Origin: Chloroflexi bacterium TSY
GTDB taxonomy: Bacteria > Chloroflexota > Anaerolineae > Caldilineales > Caldilineaceae
DNA length: 64,000 nt
Assembly: GCA_019217005.1 (NCBI GenBank)
Contig: JAHBNG010000011.1
Coordinates: forward strand, 1 to 64,000
Direction: 5' to 3'
The notes beneath the pieces are model-generated. The model was not told the origin of the DNA. It did not search any database and saw only the letters and a program-made list of their open reading frames with translations. The stretch's first letter is position 1. Each line of letters opens with the position of its first letter. A program made the position numbers and the translations under genes. Below are positions 53,233-62,359 of this stretch, piece by piece.

Positions 53233-53643
53233 ATGAAACATCTACTTATTGTGATGCTACTTATTTTTGTGGGTGCAGCAGGGTGGCGGGTTGGAGAGAA
53301 TTTAAGCAGTGATGCGACCGGAATGGCTATTGGGATGTTGCTTGGCATCATGGCAGGTATTCCAACCGCACTGCTTGTGTTGGCCTCTGGGCGGCGACAT
53401 CAATATGAACGCAAAAATGAGTCGCGAACACGTCGACAACAATTACAGATTCCTCAGGAATATCAAACATCCCAACCACCAGTGATTGTGGTGACAGGTA
53501 CGGGACAATCTCCTCAACCCCAGATTGGACCTTATATACCGCCAAACTATCCTCCGCAATATGAGGGTGAATGGACCCTACCACAACCAACCGTGCGACA
53601 GCGGCAATTTACCGTTGTCGGCGGTGAAGAACTGGAGGAATGA
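53233..53643 (+). CDS. Small membrane protein, partner of the FtsK-like gene, 136 aa
   Basis: Start at ATG 53233 with AAGGAA 6 bases upstream; the longer frame from 53212 is part of the ancestral FtsK tail. Two hydrophobic segments (about 3-18 and 28-52: MAIGMLLGIMAGIPTALLVL), then a basic stretch and a Pro/Gln-rich cytosolic tail (PQPQIGPYIPPNYPPQYEGE). Its ATG overlapped the ancestral stop of the FtsK-like gene, so it probably worked with that motor, perhaps as membrane anchor; this is inference. Now separated by the IS. Confidence 0.78.
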   Translation: MKHLLIVMLLIFVGAAGWRVGENLSSDATGMAIGMLLGIMAGIPTALLVLASGRRHQYERKNESRTRRQQLQIPQEYQTSQPPVIVVTGTGQSPQPQIGPYIPPNYPPQYEGEWTLPQPTVRQRQFTVVGGEELEE

Positions 53644-53688
53644 GACACGATCCACAATTTGGTAGTACCATTTCACTCCGCAGTCAAA

Positions 53689-53768
53689 GAGTGTGTACCA
53701 CAAAATGTGTATATGAACACTGCTCAGCCAGAGAACCGCTACATTTACACACTTCGGGACACACTCCC
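53689..53768. mobile_element. MITE-2 copy, 80 bp
   Basis: Exact 8-bp target duplication CAGTCAAA at 53681-53688 and 53769-53776. Arms GAGTGTGTACCACAAAATGT and ACACACTTCGGGACACACTC; centre CTCAGCCAGAGAACCG. Confidence 0.92.
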
Positions 53769-53846
53769 CAGTCAAAATCTGTAATCCACTTCTTAAAGCA
53801 TCGAGCGGTTGTATTGGTGCCCCATATCCCACGAGAATAAAGAGTG

Positions 53847-54881
53847 GGCTCATATATGAAAGTAGGTGAAAAGTATGTAAAATAGGGAAAGAGGTCAATG
53901 AGAAAAAAGAAAAGAGAAAAAGAGCCATGAAAATGCGATATCCGATCCAAGAACTGATGAGCGAAGAAGGCTGTTATGAGAGATTGTTAGAGATCTTGCA
54001 TCCAGAAGGGATGCAATGTCCAGATGGACATAGATTGCCAGAAGGGCAAGCGCCTCACAGTCGAGAGCGAGCCCCGGGAATAAGTACAGATGCCGAGAAT
54101 GCGGCAAAGTATACGATGCCTTTACGAATACAGTCTGGTCTGGAACGCATTACAATTGTGTGACGATAGTCTTAGTGATGCGAGGCATCATTCAAGGGAC
54201 ACCAACGCTGCATCTATCAGAGGAACTGTCTCTGAACTATAGTACGTTGTTGGAGCGTCGCCATCGGATCCAGAATACGGCGTTGCTCCAAGCCGCAGCC
54301 GCTTCCCCCTTTTTCGCGATTCTGTAGCTGAAGCCGATGAACTGTACCAGAATGCAGGAGAGAAAGGCGATTACCATCCCGATCCAGATGACCCGCCCAG
54401 ACCTCGAGCCAACAAGCGCCGTGGACGAGGGACGATGGAGAACGACCGACCACCGATTCTGGGCGTTGTGGGACGAACCTCTGGCCAAGTCCAGTTCACG
54501 GTCTGTGACAACACACAACAAGCAACCATTGTTCCTTTAGTTGTTGCTTGCTCTCTCCCTGGCACCACTCTCTATACCGACGAGTGCAACGCCTACAATC
54601 CCATTGCGGAGACTGGTCGCTCTCATGCCACTGTTTGTCACTCCCGGTACGAATGGGCTCGCGATGATGATGGCGACGGCATTCGGGAAGTTCACTGCAA
54701 CACCATGGAAGGCATTTGGACTGGTCTACGCAATTTTCTGCGTCCCTTTCGGGGTGTTCATAAACGTTATCTTGCCCAATATGTTGCCATCTTTGAATGG
54801 ACTCACAATCTCAAATTCGTCAATGACTCCTTTCTTCGCTCTCTCATTGACTCCCATTTCACCTATTTTCATTCATGAGCC
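53847..54881 (+). mobile_element. IS1595-like insertion sequence, 1035 bp, inserted into a MITE-2 relic
   Basis: Terminal repeats GGCTCATATATGAAAGTAGG (left) and the complement of CCTATTTTCATTCATGAGCC (right). Exact 8-bp target duplication AAAGAGTG at 53839-53846 and 54882-54889. Eight-bp duplications are usual for IS1595. The right duplication is part of a MITE-2 arm, so this IS landed in an older element. Confidence 0.92.
53927..54878 (+). pseudogene. ISXO2/IS1595-like transposase with two frameshifts
   Basis: Frame 1: MKMRYPIQELMSEEGCYERL to MQCPDGHRLPEG; frame 2: NKYRCRECGKVYDAFTNTVW (the zinc-ribbon continues) to LLERRHRIQNTALLQAAAA; frame 3: DSVAEADELYQNAGEKGDYH with the catalytic Asp, YTDECNAY, and VHCNTMEGIWTGLRNFLRPF with the family N/E end. 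Breaks lie near 54075 and 54305. The order zinc ribbon, DDE-type core and RGVHKRYLAQYVAIFEW tail identifies the ISXO2 group. Inactive as sequenced. Confidence 0.9.
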
Positions 54882-54949
54882 AAAGAGTGTAAATGGACGC
54901 CGCTCAGTCAGAGAATCGGCTACATTTACACTCTTTGGGACACACTCCC
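54882..54949. mobile_element. MITE-2 relic split by the IS1595-like element
   Basis: AGTGTAAATGG-ACGCCGCTCAGTCAGAGAATC-GGCTACATTTACACT then TTTGGGACACACTCCC; its left outer arm is interrupted by the IS at 53847-54881. Confidence 0.8.
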
Positions 54950-55355
54950 GATAAAAACGCAGATCTGCTCGTTTCAATAACAATCCTCATTGATAATTGT
55001 TTTCCTTCAGGCAATCCTGATAATTTGCGCGACTATTCCAACCAATGAACGTCTAATGTTTTGATAAGCGTTTTTATTATCCGAATTCCCCCGTGTCCGT
55101 GTTTCTAAGTCCATGATGACTCATCTCGTGCAAATCAATGTACACAATCGTCCTTGCTTCTAGACTACTGTTGTGATGAAGACAGAGTTGTCAACCAAGT
55201 AAAGCGAAACCATGTTTTCATACAGAGCTCAGTTTATGCGGTGCCAGTTCGATTACATATATTTGAGGGGTGAGCGCTACTATTGAGTGAGAGGGGATGT
55301 ATCAAAGCTCATATCGACACCCAATCCCCATCGTACACAGAGAAAGGGGTTGTAT
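54950..55355. other. Intergenic region upstream of the glycoside hydrolase
   Basis: About 400 bp without a convincing gene, repeat or terminator. The phrase AACCATGTTTTCAT near 55210 recurs at 58158, on both sides of the glycoside hydrolase gene. Confidence 0.35.
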
Positions 55356-58103
55356 ATGTCGTTTCGTACACGAATCGAGCTAGACGGAATCTGGGATTTC
55401 CAGATGATTTCATCCTCTGCAATGACTCGAGATTCAATTTCGACGAATGCGGGCGCAAGCACGTCAATTTCTAGCACGATTGAGATTGAAGAATGGCGAC
55501 AAGCACAGGTTCCACAACCGTGGCAAGCGCAGTTTGACGATCTACGTTACGCAAGCGGTGGTGCTTGGTATCGGCGCAATGTTGAACTGGCCAGCAAACC
55601 GAATGAATCCGCAATCTTGCATTTTGGTGCAGTCGATTATCTGGCCACCGTTTGGGTCAATGGGCAAAAGGTCGGAAGTCACGAAGGTGGTTATTTGCCT
55701 TTTGAATTTGAGGTTGGACATTTATTGCATGTTGGTCAGAATGAAATCGCTGTCTATGTTTACGATCCAGTTGCAGGTGACTATACACACTGCAACAGCC
55801 CATTTGGCGAGATCCCTCATGGCAAGCAGAGTTGGTATGGTCCCATCAGTGGTATTTGGCAATCTGTGTGGTTGGAGTTGCGACCACAGCACCATCTGGT
55901 TCAAATGCGTCTCACACCGCTTCCGTTGGACGAAGCGCTTGATATCTCGGTGATATTGAATCAAACAACGATGAATGTATCAGATGCTAGTAGCGAGCAG
56001 CAGATAGCGATTCAAGTTCAGGATCCAAATGGCGTCGAAGTGGCATCTGGTATATTGAATGCTCAGGGAGAAGGTCGGATCCAGATGAATGGTGTACCCA
56101 TTGAACGTTGGAGCCCTGATTCACCAGCCCTCTATGTGGTGACCGCGACTTTGCTGATAGGCGGTCAGCCAGTCGATGAACTTCGCGATACGTGTGGTTT
56201 TCGTACGATTGAAGCACGAGATGGTCGCATCTATCTGAATGGAGAACCCGTTTATCTACGTGGTGTACTCGATCAGGCTTACTATCCCGAGACTATCTAT
56301 ACACCTCCCAGCATTGAGTTTTTGGAAGACCAGGTGCGTAAGGCCAAGGCTTTAGGACTCAACTGTTTACGTACCCACATAAAGATCGAAGATCCTCGTT
56401 ATTATGAGGTCGCCGATCGGTTGGGCATCTTGATCTGGACAGAAATTCCCAACTGGCATCAGTTAACGCCTGATGCATCAATCCGTGTCAAAGAAACATT
56501 TGCGGAGATGGTGGACCGTGATTGGAATCATCCGTCGATATTTACCTGATCACTTGTCAATGAAGATTGGGGAACCCAACTCAGGCAGAATGCTGAACAC
56601 CGCAAATGGTTGACTGAATTTTATCATGCAGCCAAAGCCATCGATCCCTATCGGTTAATTGTAGATAACTCTGCCTGTCGTGGGAATCTGCACGTAGCGA
56701 GCGATATCGAGGATTTCCACTATTATAAAGCAATTCCCGATCATGCAGATGAGTGGGATGAGTGGGTAGCTGATTTTGCCAGTCGTGCAGAATGGGCATG
56801 GGCCGCCGATTATGCTCACGAGCGCCGCAGCGATTTGCCTCTCATTGTCAGTGAGTTTGGAAATTGGGGATTGCCAAATCCAGAGCGATTGCAGGAAAAT
56901 GGGCAAGAACCTTGGTGGTTTGAAACAGGACATGAGTGGGGTCAAGGAATTGTTTATCCCCATGGAATGAAACAGCGCTTTGATTTTTGGCATCTCGATG
57001 GCGTATTTGGCGATTTTGAATGCTTTGTTCGGGCGCATCAACACCACATGGGGTTGAGCCTCGCGTATGAGATTGCATCCATGCGGCAACACGACTCAAT
57101 TGGCGGGTATGTCATCACCGAGTTCACCGATGTACATTGGGAATGCAATGGGTTGCTCGATATGCAGCGCAATGTCAAAGAGGGCTTGGATGAGTTCATT
57201 CAGATCAACCAAGATCAAGTCGTGATGATTCGCCCTCAGCAGTGGAGCGGCGCTCCTGGTGAAACGCTAGCGGTGGAGATCGTGGCCTCTGGTGTGGATG
57301 GTGCAGAAACGACCGGCATGTTGTATTGGCAAACCGCTCATGCCAACGGTGAATTGGCTGCTCCTGGTGGAACAATCGATGTCCTTCTTCCAGAGGGTAG
57401 TAAGACAGGTGTTATCACTTTGCAGGTTGAGTGGAAGGAAAACACGACCCTTGTGGCAACGGGGCAAGTTACTCTATTCTGCATGACCGATGCGGCAACA
57501 ACTGCTGCAGCATCTCTGCTCACAGTTGTCGAGGATGATGAATTGGCAACTGCTCTAACGCAACTTGGCTATCACGTCGTGAGTGATGAAACAAACAATC
57601 AAGCAACGGACGAGATAAATGTAATCGTCTCACGTCGTTATACGCCGGAGTTAGATGCTGCTGTACAACAAGGTGCACGGCTCCTACTGATTGCCGGTCC
57701 GAGTTTTGACGCCGATGAACAAAATTCTTCGTTGCCTATTGGCCGGGTTATTGCACGCGACGGGACAATCTGGCAAGGAGATTGGGCCACCTCCTTTGGC
57801 TGGCTGAAGAAACAGGGACCATTTGCGCATATTCCCGGTAACCCTTTATTGGAGATGGAGTGCGCAGAGATCATGCCAGATGCTGTAATTGGTGGTCTAC
57901 CGGCTTGGATGTGGCGCACCCAGAGTTGGGCAGGACTAGCGCTTGGCTGGGTTCATAAACCAGTTTCTTCGCTTGCCCAAATCCCACATGGACAAGGTAA
58001 CCTTGTGGTGACTACTTTCAATCTAACGCCAACGTTGCTTACTGAGGATGTGATGGCACAAAGCTTCTTCGCAGGGATGATCGAGTTGGCCGACCAGTCA
58101 TAG
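55356..58103 (+). pseudogene. Glycoside hydrolase family 2 gene with an in-frame TGA at the active site
   Basis: From ATG 55356 (AAAGGGG upstream) the frame is open for 915 codons except for one TGA at 56547-56549 (codon 398). Domain order is that of beta-galactosidase/glucuronidase-like enzymes: sugar-binding jelly-roll (about 30-190: [30 protein letters not shown]), Ig-like domain (about 195-290) and TIM barrel. The stop replaces the Trp of the conserved HPSIFTW-SLVNE segment; acid/base Glu403 follows five residues later and the nucleophile is Glu500 (LPLIVSEFG). TGG to TGA by one base change explains it. Both halves otherwise look unconstrained by decay, so it is recent or a sequencing error. 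Confidence 0.92.
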
Positions 58104-58210
58104 TGGCAGAGCCGAGTATGAAAACACAGTTTTGCTTTATCTGAAGAGCTGTAGAAAAACCATGTTTTCATCACAACCTCATAGACAAAACAAATAGAAA
58201 TCGCACGATG

Positions 58211-58414
58211 CGGAGGAGGCGTTCTCTATTACACGCAGTAGACATAATCCTGCACTTCTCAGTCAAAACAGACTCGAGCGGGCCAAATGGTCCGAGATTC
58301 TCTACTGCGTCTTTTTTCGCCATTTGAACGCTCTACCTCTGAGAAATCCTACTGCGTGTAATCTCTAATGCGGCTTTACGAAACCGAAAACGGCGTGAGA
58401 GAACGCCTCCTCCA
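58211..58414. repeat. Nested palindromes upstream of the binding-protein pseudogene
   Basis: Outer arms GGAGGAGGCGTTCTCT (58211-58226) and AGAGAACGCCTCCTCC (58399-58414). In between lies a second palindrome with arms TTACACGCAGTAG and CTACTGCGTGTAA (58230-58370), bordered by TCTCTA on both sides, which suggests that the inner unit inserted into the loop of the outer one. Confidence 0.65.
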
Positions 58415-58528
58415 CGAGAATTTGGATCGATTAAGGTTGGCTATAAACTAATTTAACTCTCTCTCCCTCTATAGGTCAAAAAAATTCGCCCATCTTTATC
58501 AATTCAATTTCCAAAGGAGAATTTAAAT

Positions 58529-60036
58529 ATGTCTAGTAAAGGATTGTCCCGGCGAGAATTTCTGAAGGCAGCTAGTATGACTGCTCTTGGTCTCTCTCTC
58601 GCGGCATGTACTCCGGCGGCAGCGCCAGCTAGTGACGGCGATGGTGCTTCTGCCGAGCGCAGACTAGTACAACATTATGCACAGGGTCTGACGCCCCGAG
58701 AACGATTGGAGACAGACCGCTGGGATCCGCCCCAAGCCCTCTGGGATTTAGAGGCACAATACGAGGAAGCACATCCAGAGGTGGATATTGAATTTATTCC
58801 CAGTATTGAATCAGCCTATGACGAATGGCTGGTCACGCAGATGTCTGGCGGTACAGCACCGGAGATCGTCTGGTATCAGCGTGGTTGGATTGCGCGCGAT
58901 TACGAAAAGGGATGGTTTAACAATCTGGATCCCTATCTGTCTCAACCCAATCCTTATGTGGAAGGCTATGACACCTGGAAAGATACGTTCCAAGGACCCG
59001 TCATTGCCAGCGGGACAGCACCGGATGGACATATCTATTTGATCACGGGTGATATCGTAGGCACAGGCTTCTTCTATAACAAGACCTTGTTTGAAGAGGT
59101 TGGTGTCGATGTGCCGGATATTTGGTCTGATTATCTCGGTGTGCAGCAGACGCTCCAAGATGCTGGACACACACCCTTCTCTGTGAGTTACGATCTTGCT
59201 GGTGGGACGCCGCTTTATGGAAGCTGGACGACTCGTGTTTTCCAGGATGTCCTATATGATCACAAGATGACGACAATTTCAGGCGGTACAGAGGTTGAAC
59301 GTACCTTTAAGCCTGGTGAGAACTTGCAACCACCCGCAATGGTCCGTGCAATCCGTGACGGACGTTATGCGGCAACAGATCCTGAATGGCTTGAAATGTT
59401 GCGGCTGATGAAAGAATGGTCTGTCTACTACCCAGACGGCTTCTGGGCACTGCCGAGCGACGATGTATTCCGCCTGTGGTCGGAGGGTGAAGCAGCCGTG
59501 GCCTGGTTGGGCAGTTGGATGAACAAGCCTGTGCGCAACGACCCGCTCATTGACTTCGAATGGGGGATCTTCCCCAAGATGCCAACGGTGACCACCGAAA
59601 CGTCTGAGTTTGGTGGTCTCGACTTCCCCGCAATGGCTGGTGTTGGTGGTGTCTTCCAATATATTACGACCACGCTGGCTGAAGAACGAGGTGTTTTGGA
59701 TGATACAATTGATTGGCTCCATTTCCTAACAGCTCCACCAAATTTGATCTTTGCGTTGAATGACCACGGTGGCTTTGCACCTGGCGTCAAAGATACCGCA
59801 GTGCAGATCCAACTCTCTCAGTCTATACCGATATGTTGGTCAACTTTGGGGCTGAGCGCATTGAGCCGTTTGATAGTATGTTAACCCGTGAATTTGTGGA
59901 TGCCATGTGGAACAATTTGCAGCAGTTTATGGCGGGAGAGATCACAGCGGAGGAGATGTCGACCACAATTCAAGGCGAGATGGAATTGGCGACTGAGCAG
60001 CTTTTGCAGGAACATCCAGATTGGGGCGAAGGGTAG
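58529..60036 (+). pseudogene. ABC sugar-binding lipoprotein (family 1) with a frameshift near the 3' end
   Basis: AAAGGAGAA precedes ATG 58529. N-terminus MSSKGLSRREFLKAASMTAL carries a twin-Arg motif and the lipobox LAAC. The body matches family 1 binding proteins (TAPEIVWYQRGWIARDYEKG, WSEGEAAVAWLGSWMNKP). Near 59805 one base is missing: before it the frame reads GVKDTAVQIQL..., after it the correct frame reads DPTLSVYTDMLVNFGAERIE and continues to EEHPDWGEG-like TEQLLQEHPDWGEG at 60036. Restored length 502 aa. The truncated product loses the last 85 residues and should be unstable. Not closely related to the two proteins at 25545 and 28636. Confidence 0.9.
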
Positions 60037-60105
60037 ACGCGGATTTTGGAGCAGATTGAGCGGATAGGTTGAATTGTAGACCGTCCAGTCAGAGAAGATT
60101 GAACA

Positions 60106-60287
60106 AGACCGACCTTCCCAGAAAGCGGTCAGAAATCGACTTGAATGTTTAACAATAGACATTATAGGGATTGAAAAATAGGACACGGATTATCCCAGAG
60201 TCAATCCGTGAAATCTGTGTTCATTCGTGTCCCATCTTCTGATTCCTTATAATCTCTAATTCTTGACCGCTTTTAGGAAGGTCTTCC
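60106..60287. repeat. Nested inverted repeats, with ACACGGATT element inside
   Basis: Outer arms ACCTTCC-CAGAAAGCGGTCA (60111-60131) and TGACCGCTTTTAGGAAGGT (60264-60282). The loop is filled by a copy of the element at 6622-6740 (60154-60260), which has its own terminal inverted repeats AATAGACATTATAGGGATT / AATCTCTAAT. Reads as one mobile palindrome inside another. Confidence 0.6.
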
Positions 60288-60350
60288 CCGATTTTATTGG
60301 GAAGATACCAGTACAGTGTCATGAAAGTTGTGCTAGCTTAGACGACCAAC

Positions 60351-60456
60351 TCGTAGGTCACATTTGCAATGTGACGAGTATGGTGACTAGTCGGATTCAA
60401 GCATTTTGAGGGACGACTTGGACATTTGTCCGATTCCAAATCGGACCTACTATGAT
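60351..60456. repeat. REP-like hairpin block
   Basis: Consecutive hairpins GTCACATT-TGC-AATGTGAC (60357-60375), GGACATTTGTCC (60420-60431) and TCCGATTCCAAATCGGA, ending GGACCTAC. Similar GTAGG...GGACCTACGAT architecture to 21987-22097. Confidence 0.5.
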
Positions 60457-60516
60457 AATTTTTTTATGACAGTGTCCTAGTACAGATGTAGTAAGTAAGA
60501 TGAATCAGGATTGACT

Positions 60517-61387
60517 ATGGCAGAGTTAACCGCTACGACAAATTTATCGGCGGCGAGTCGGGCAAACAGAAATTCTTTGGGGGCTCGTATTGGTCGATAT
60601 CGAGAGAGTTATCTTTGGTTAATACCGACTTTTGTGTTGCTTTTTATCTTTAACTACTATCCGGCAGCATCAGCGCTTTATCACAGTGCATTTTTGTGGA
60701 ATGGTGCCAACGTCAAGAAGTTTATTGGGTTTAGCAATTTTGTGCAGATGTGGAGCGATAAGATTCTGTGGGAGTCATTTGGGCACTTGGCGATCTTGAC
60801 TGTGGCACTTGTGCTGATCAACTTGACGCTCCCACTCCTGGCAGCAGCTTTTATCTTTCATCTTCGCAGCTTTACGATGGCCTATTTTTACCGAATTTTA
60901 TTGGTGGTTCCGATGGTGGTGCCCGGGATTGTGGTGTTAATGATTTGGAAGTTTGTGTACAGTCCCAATATCGGTCTGCTCAATCAGATGCTTGAATTGA
61001 TCGGCCTTGAATCCTGGCAAAGGCCCTGGTTGGGAGATTTTAAACTCGCACTTTATGCAATTATCTTCATCGGCCATTGACGGTGCATCGACGCGGCAAC
61101 GCTTTTGGTTCGTCGAAATTCCGATGGTGCTTTCGCAAATCAAGCTGGTCGTGATCTTGACGATCATTCACGCCTTTCAGAATTTTGCCACGATTTTGGT
61201 GATGACCAATGGTGGACCAGGGACCAAAACAATGGTGCCGGGTCTTTATCTCTATCGCAACGCGATGGCTTACAACAAAATGGGATATGCTTGTGCAATC
61301 GGCACCATTCTCTTTTTGATGACGCTCGTTTTGACCTATCTAAACAACCGATATCTGCGTTCCAGCGTTGAATATAGTGGAGCATAG
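60517..61387 (+). pseudogene. ABC sugar permease (MalF type) with an internal deletion
   Basis: Starts at ATG 60517 with AGGA 7 bases upstream (TTG 60511 is too close). Reads normally through four membrane segments to ALYAIIFIG at about 61074, then meets a stop (CAT-TGA). The following codons in another frame, DGASTRQRFWFVEIPMVLSQ, are the second half of the EAA loop. About 25 residues, including the first half of that loop, are missing, so the gene lost some 75-80 bases with a frame change; GGCCATTGACGG at the joint suggests a microhomology deletion. The C-terminal part (MTNGGPGTKTMVPGLYLYRN to SSVEYSGA) remains open. The transporter cannot be functional with this gene. Confidence 0.92.
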
Positions 61388-61391
61388 GATC

Positions 61392-62219
61392 ATGAGTCGG
61401 ACCCTTCGTCACGATTTCCCCATCCATATAATTTTGGGCGTTTTGGCCATCTTTACTTTTCTTCCCTATGTCTTCTTGCTCGTTACATCATTTCGCCCAA
61501 CGGTTGAATTCATGCATCAGTTTTGGGGGGTTCCCTGGCAACCCGAACTCGCCAACTATCGAGATGCGTGGTCGATCGTGGGCAAATATATGCTCAACAG
61601 CTTGATCGTTTCCGGGGTTTCGATGGTCGGCGTACTGGGAATTGCGAGTATCTCCGCCTTTGTCTTTGCTCGCTTTAACTTCCCAGGCCGTGAATTCTTA
61701 TTTCTGATGATCCTGGCACTTCTGATGATTCCCAGCGTGTTGACGCTTGTACCAGCGTTCTTGTTGGTCAAAGATTTGGGGTTGATCAACACCTATTGGG
61801 CCCTGATTTTGCCCTACATTGCAGGAGGACAAATCTTTGCCATCTTTATCCTTCGCAGCTTCATTGCTTCGTTGCCCGAAGAACTTTTCGAAGCCGCTCG
61901 ATTAGATGGCGCCACAACCTTTCAAATTTTTGCACGCATTGCGCTCCCACTCTCCAAACCCATGCTGATTACCGTTGCAATCATGAACGTCTTGAGCACC
62001 TGGAACGATTACATTTGGCCATTGGTGACAATTCCGAATGACAGCCTTTGGACCATCTCGGTCGGCATTGTCAGTTTTGGCAGTGCCTATAGTGGGCTCC
62101 AGCAATGGGGGCCCATGTTTGCAGGGTATGTCATTGCATCCATTCCCTTGATCGTCTTATTTACCTTCACAATGCAGTATTTCATCGAAGGGTTGACGTC
62201 TGGTGCGTTGAAGGCATAG
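61392..62219 (+). CDS. ABC sugar transporter permease (MalG type), 275 aa
   Basis: Start at ATG 61392, 4 bases after the stop of the damaged MalF-type gene and preceded by AGGA; the frame extends further upstream but overlaps that gene. Six membrane segments, EAA loop near 165-190 (LPEELFEAARLDGATTFQIF, ARIALPLSKPML), C-terminus MQYFIEGLTSGALKA. Intact itself, but its binding protein and partner permease are both broken, so the locus is probably decaying unless the breaks are sequence errors. No ATPase gene present. Confidence 0.94.
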   Translation: MSRTLRHDFPIHIILGVLAIFTFLPYVFLLVTSFRPTVEFMHQFWGVPWQPELANYRDAWSIVGKYMLNSLIVSGVSMVGVLGIASISAFVFARFNFPGREFLFLMILALLMIPSVLTLVPAFLLVKDLGLINTYWALILPYIAGGQIFAIFILRSFIASLPEELFEAARLDGATTFQIFARIALPLSKPMLITVAIMNVLSTWNDYIWPLVTIPNDSLWTISVGIVSFGSAYSGLQQWGPMFAGYVIASIPLIVLFTFTMQYFIEGLTSGALKA

Positions 62220-62269
62220 GGTAGTGGGTTAATGTCATTAACAGTTGACGGCTATCGTGTCATTCCGCT

Positions 62270-62300
62270 CACTTCGTGGGTGCGAAGCACCCACGAAGTG
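62270..62300. terminator. Perfect 14-bp hairpin after the permease operon
   Basis: CACTTCGTGGGTGC (62270-62283), loop GAA, GCACCCACGAAGTG (62287-62300). No U-run on the plus strand; probably a transcript-end or REP-like structure. Confidence 0.65.
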
Positions 62301-62359
62301 AAGAATCTACGATTGCGGCCTGCTGATTAAGGGCTTGTAAAATGACATAGAGTGACAAG

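Noticed and set aside
55356..58103. UGA decoded as Trp or selenocysteine in the GH2 gene
   Set aside because: TGA is used as a normal stop by neighbouring genes, and no selenocysteine insertion structure or family precedent is visible; a point mutation or read error is simpler.
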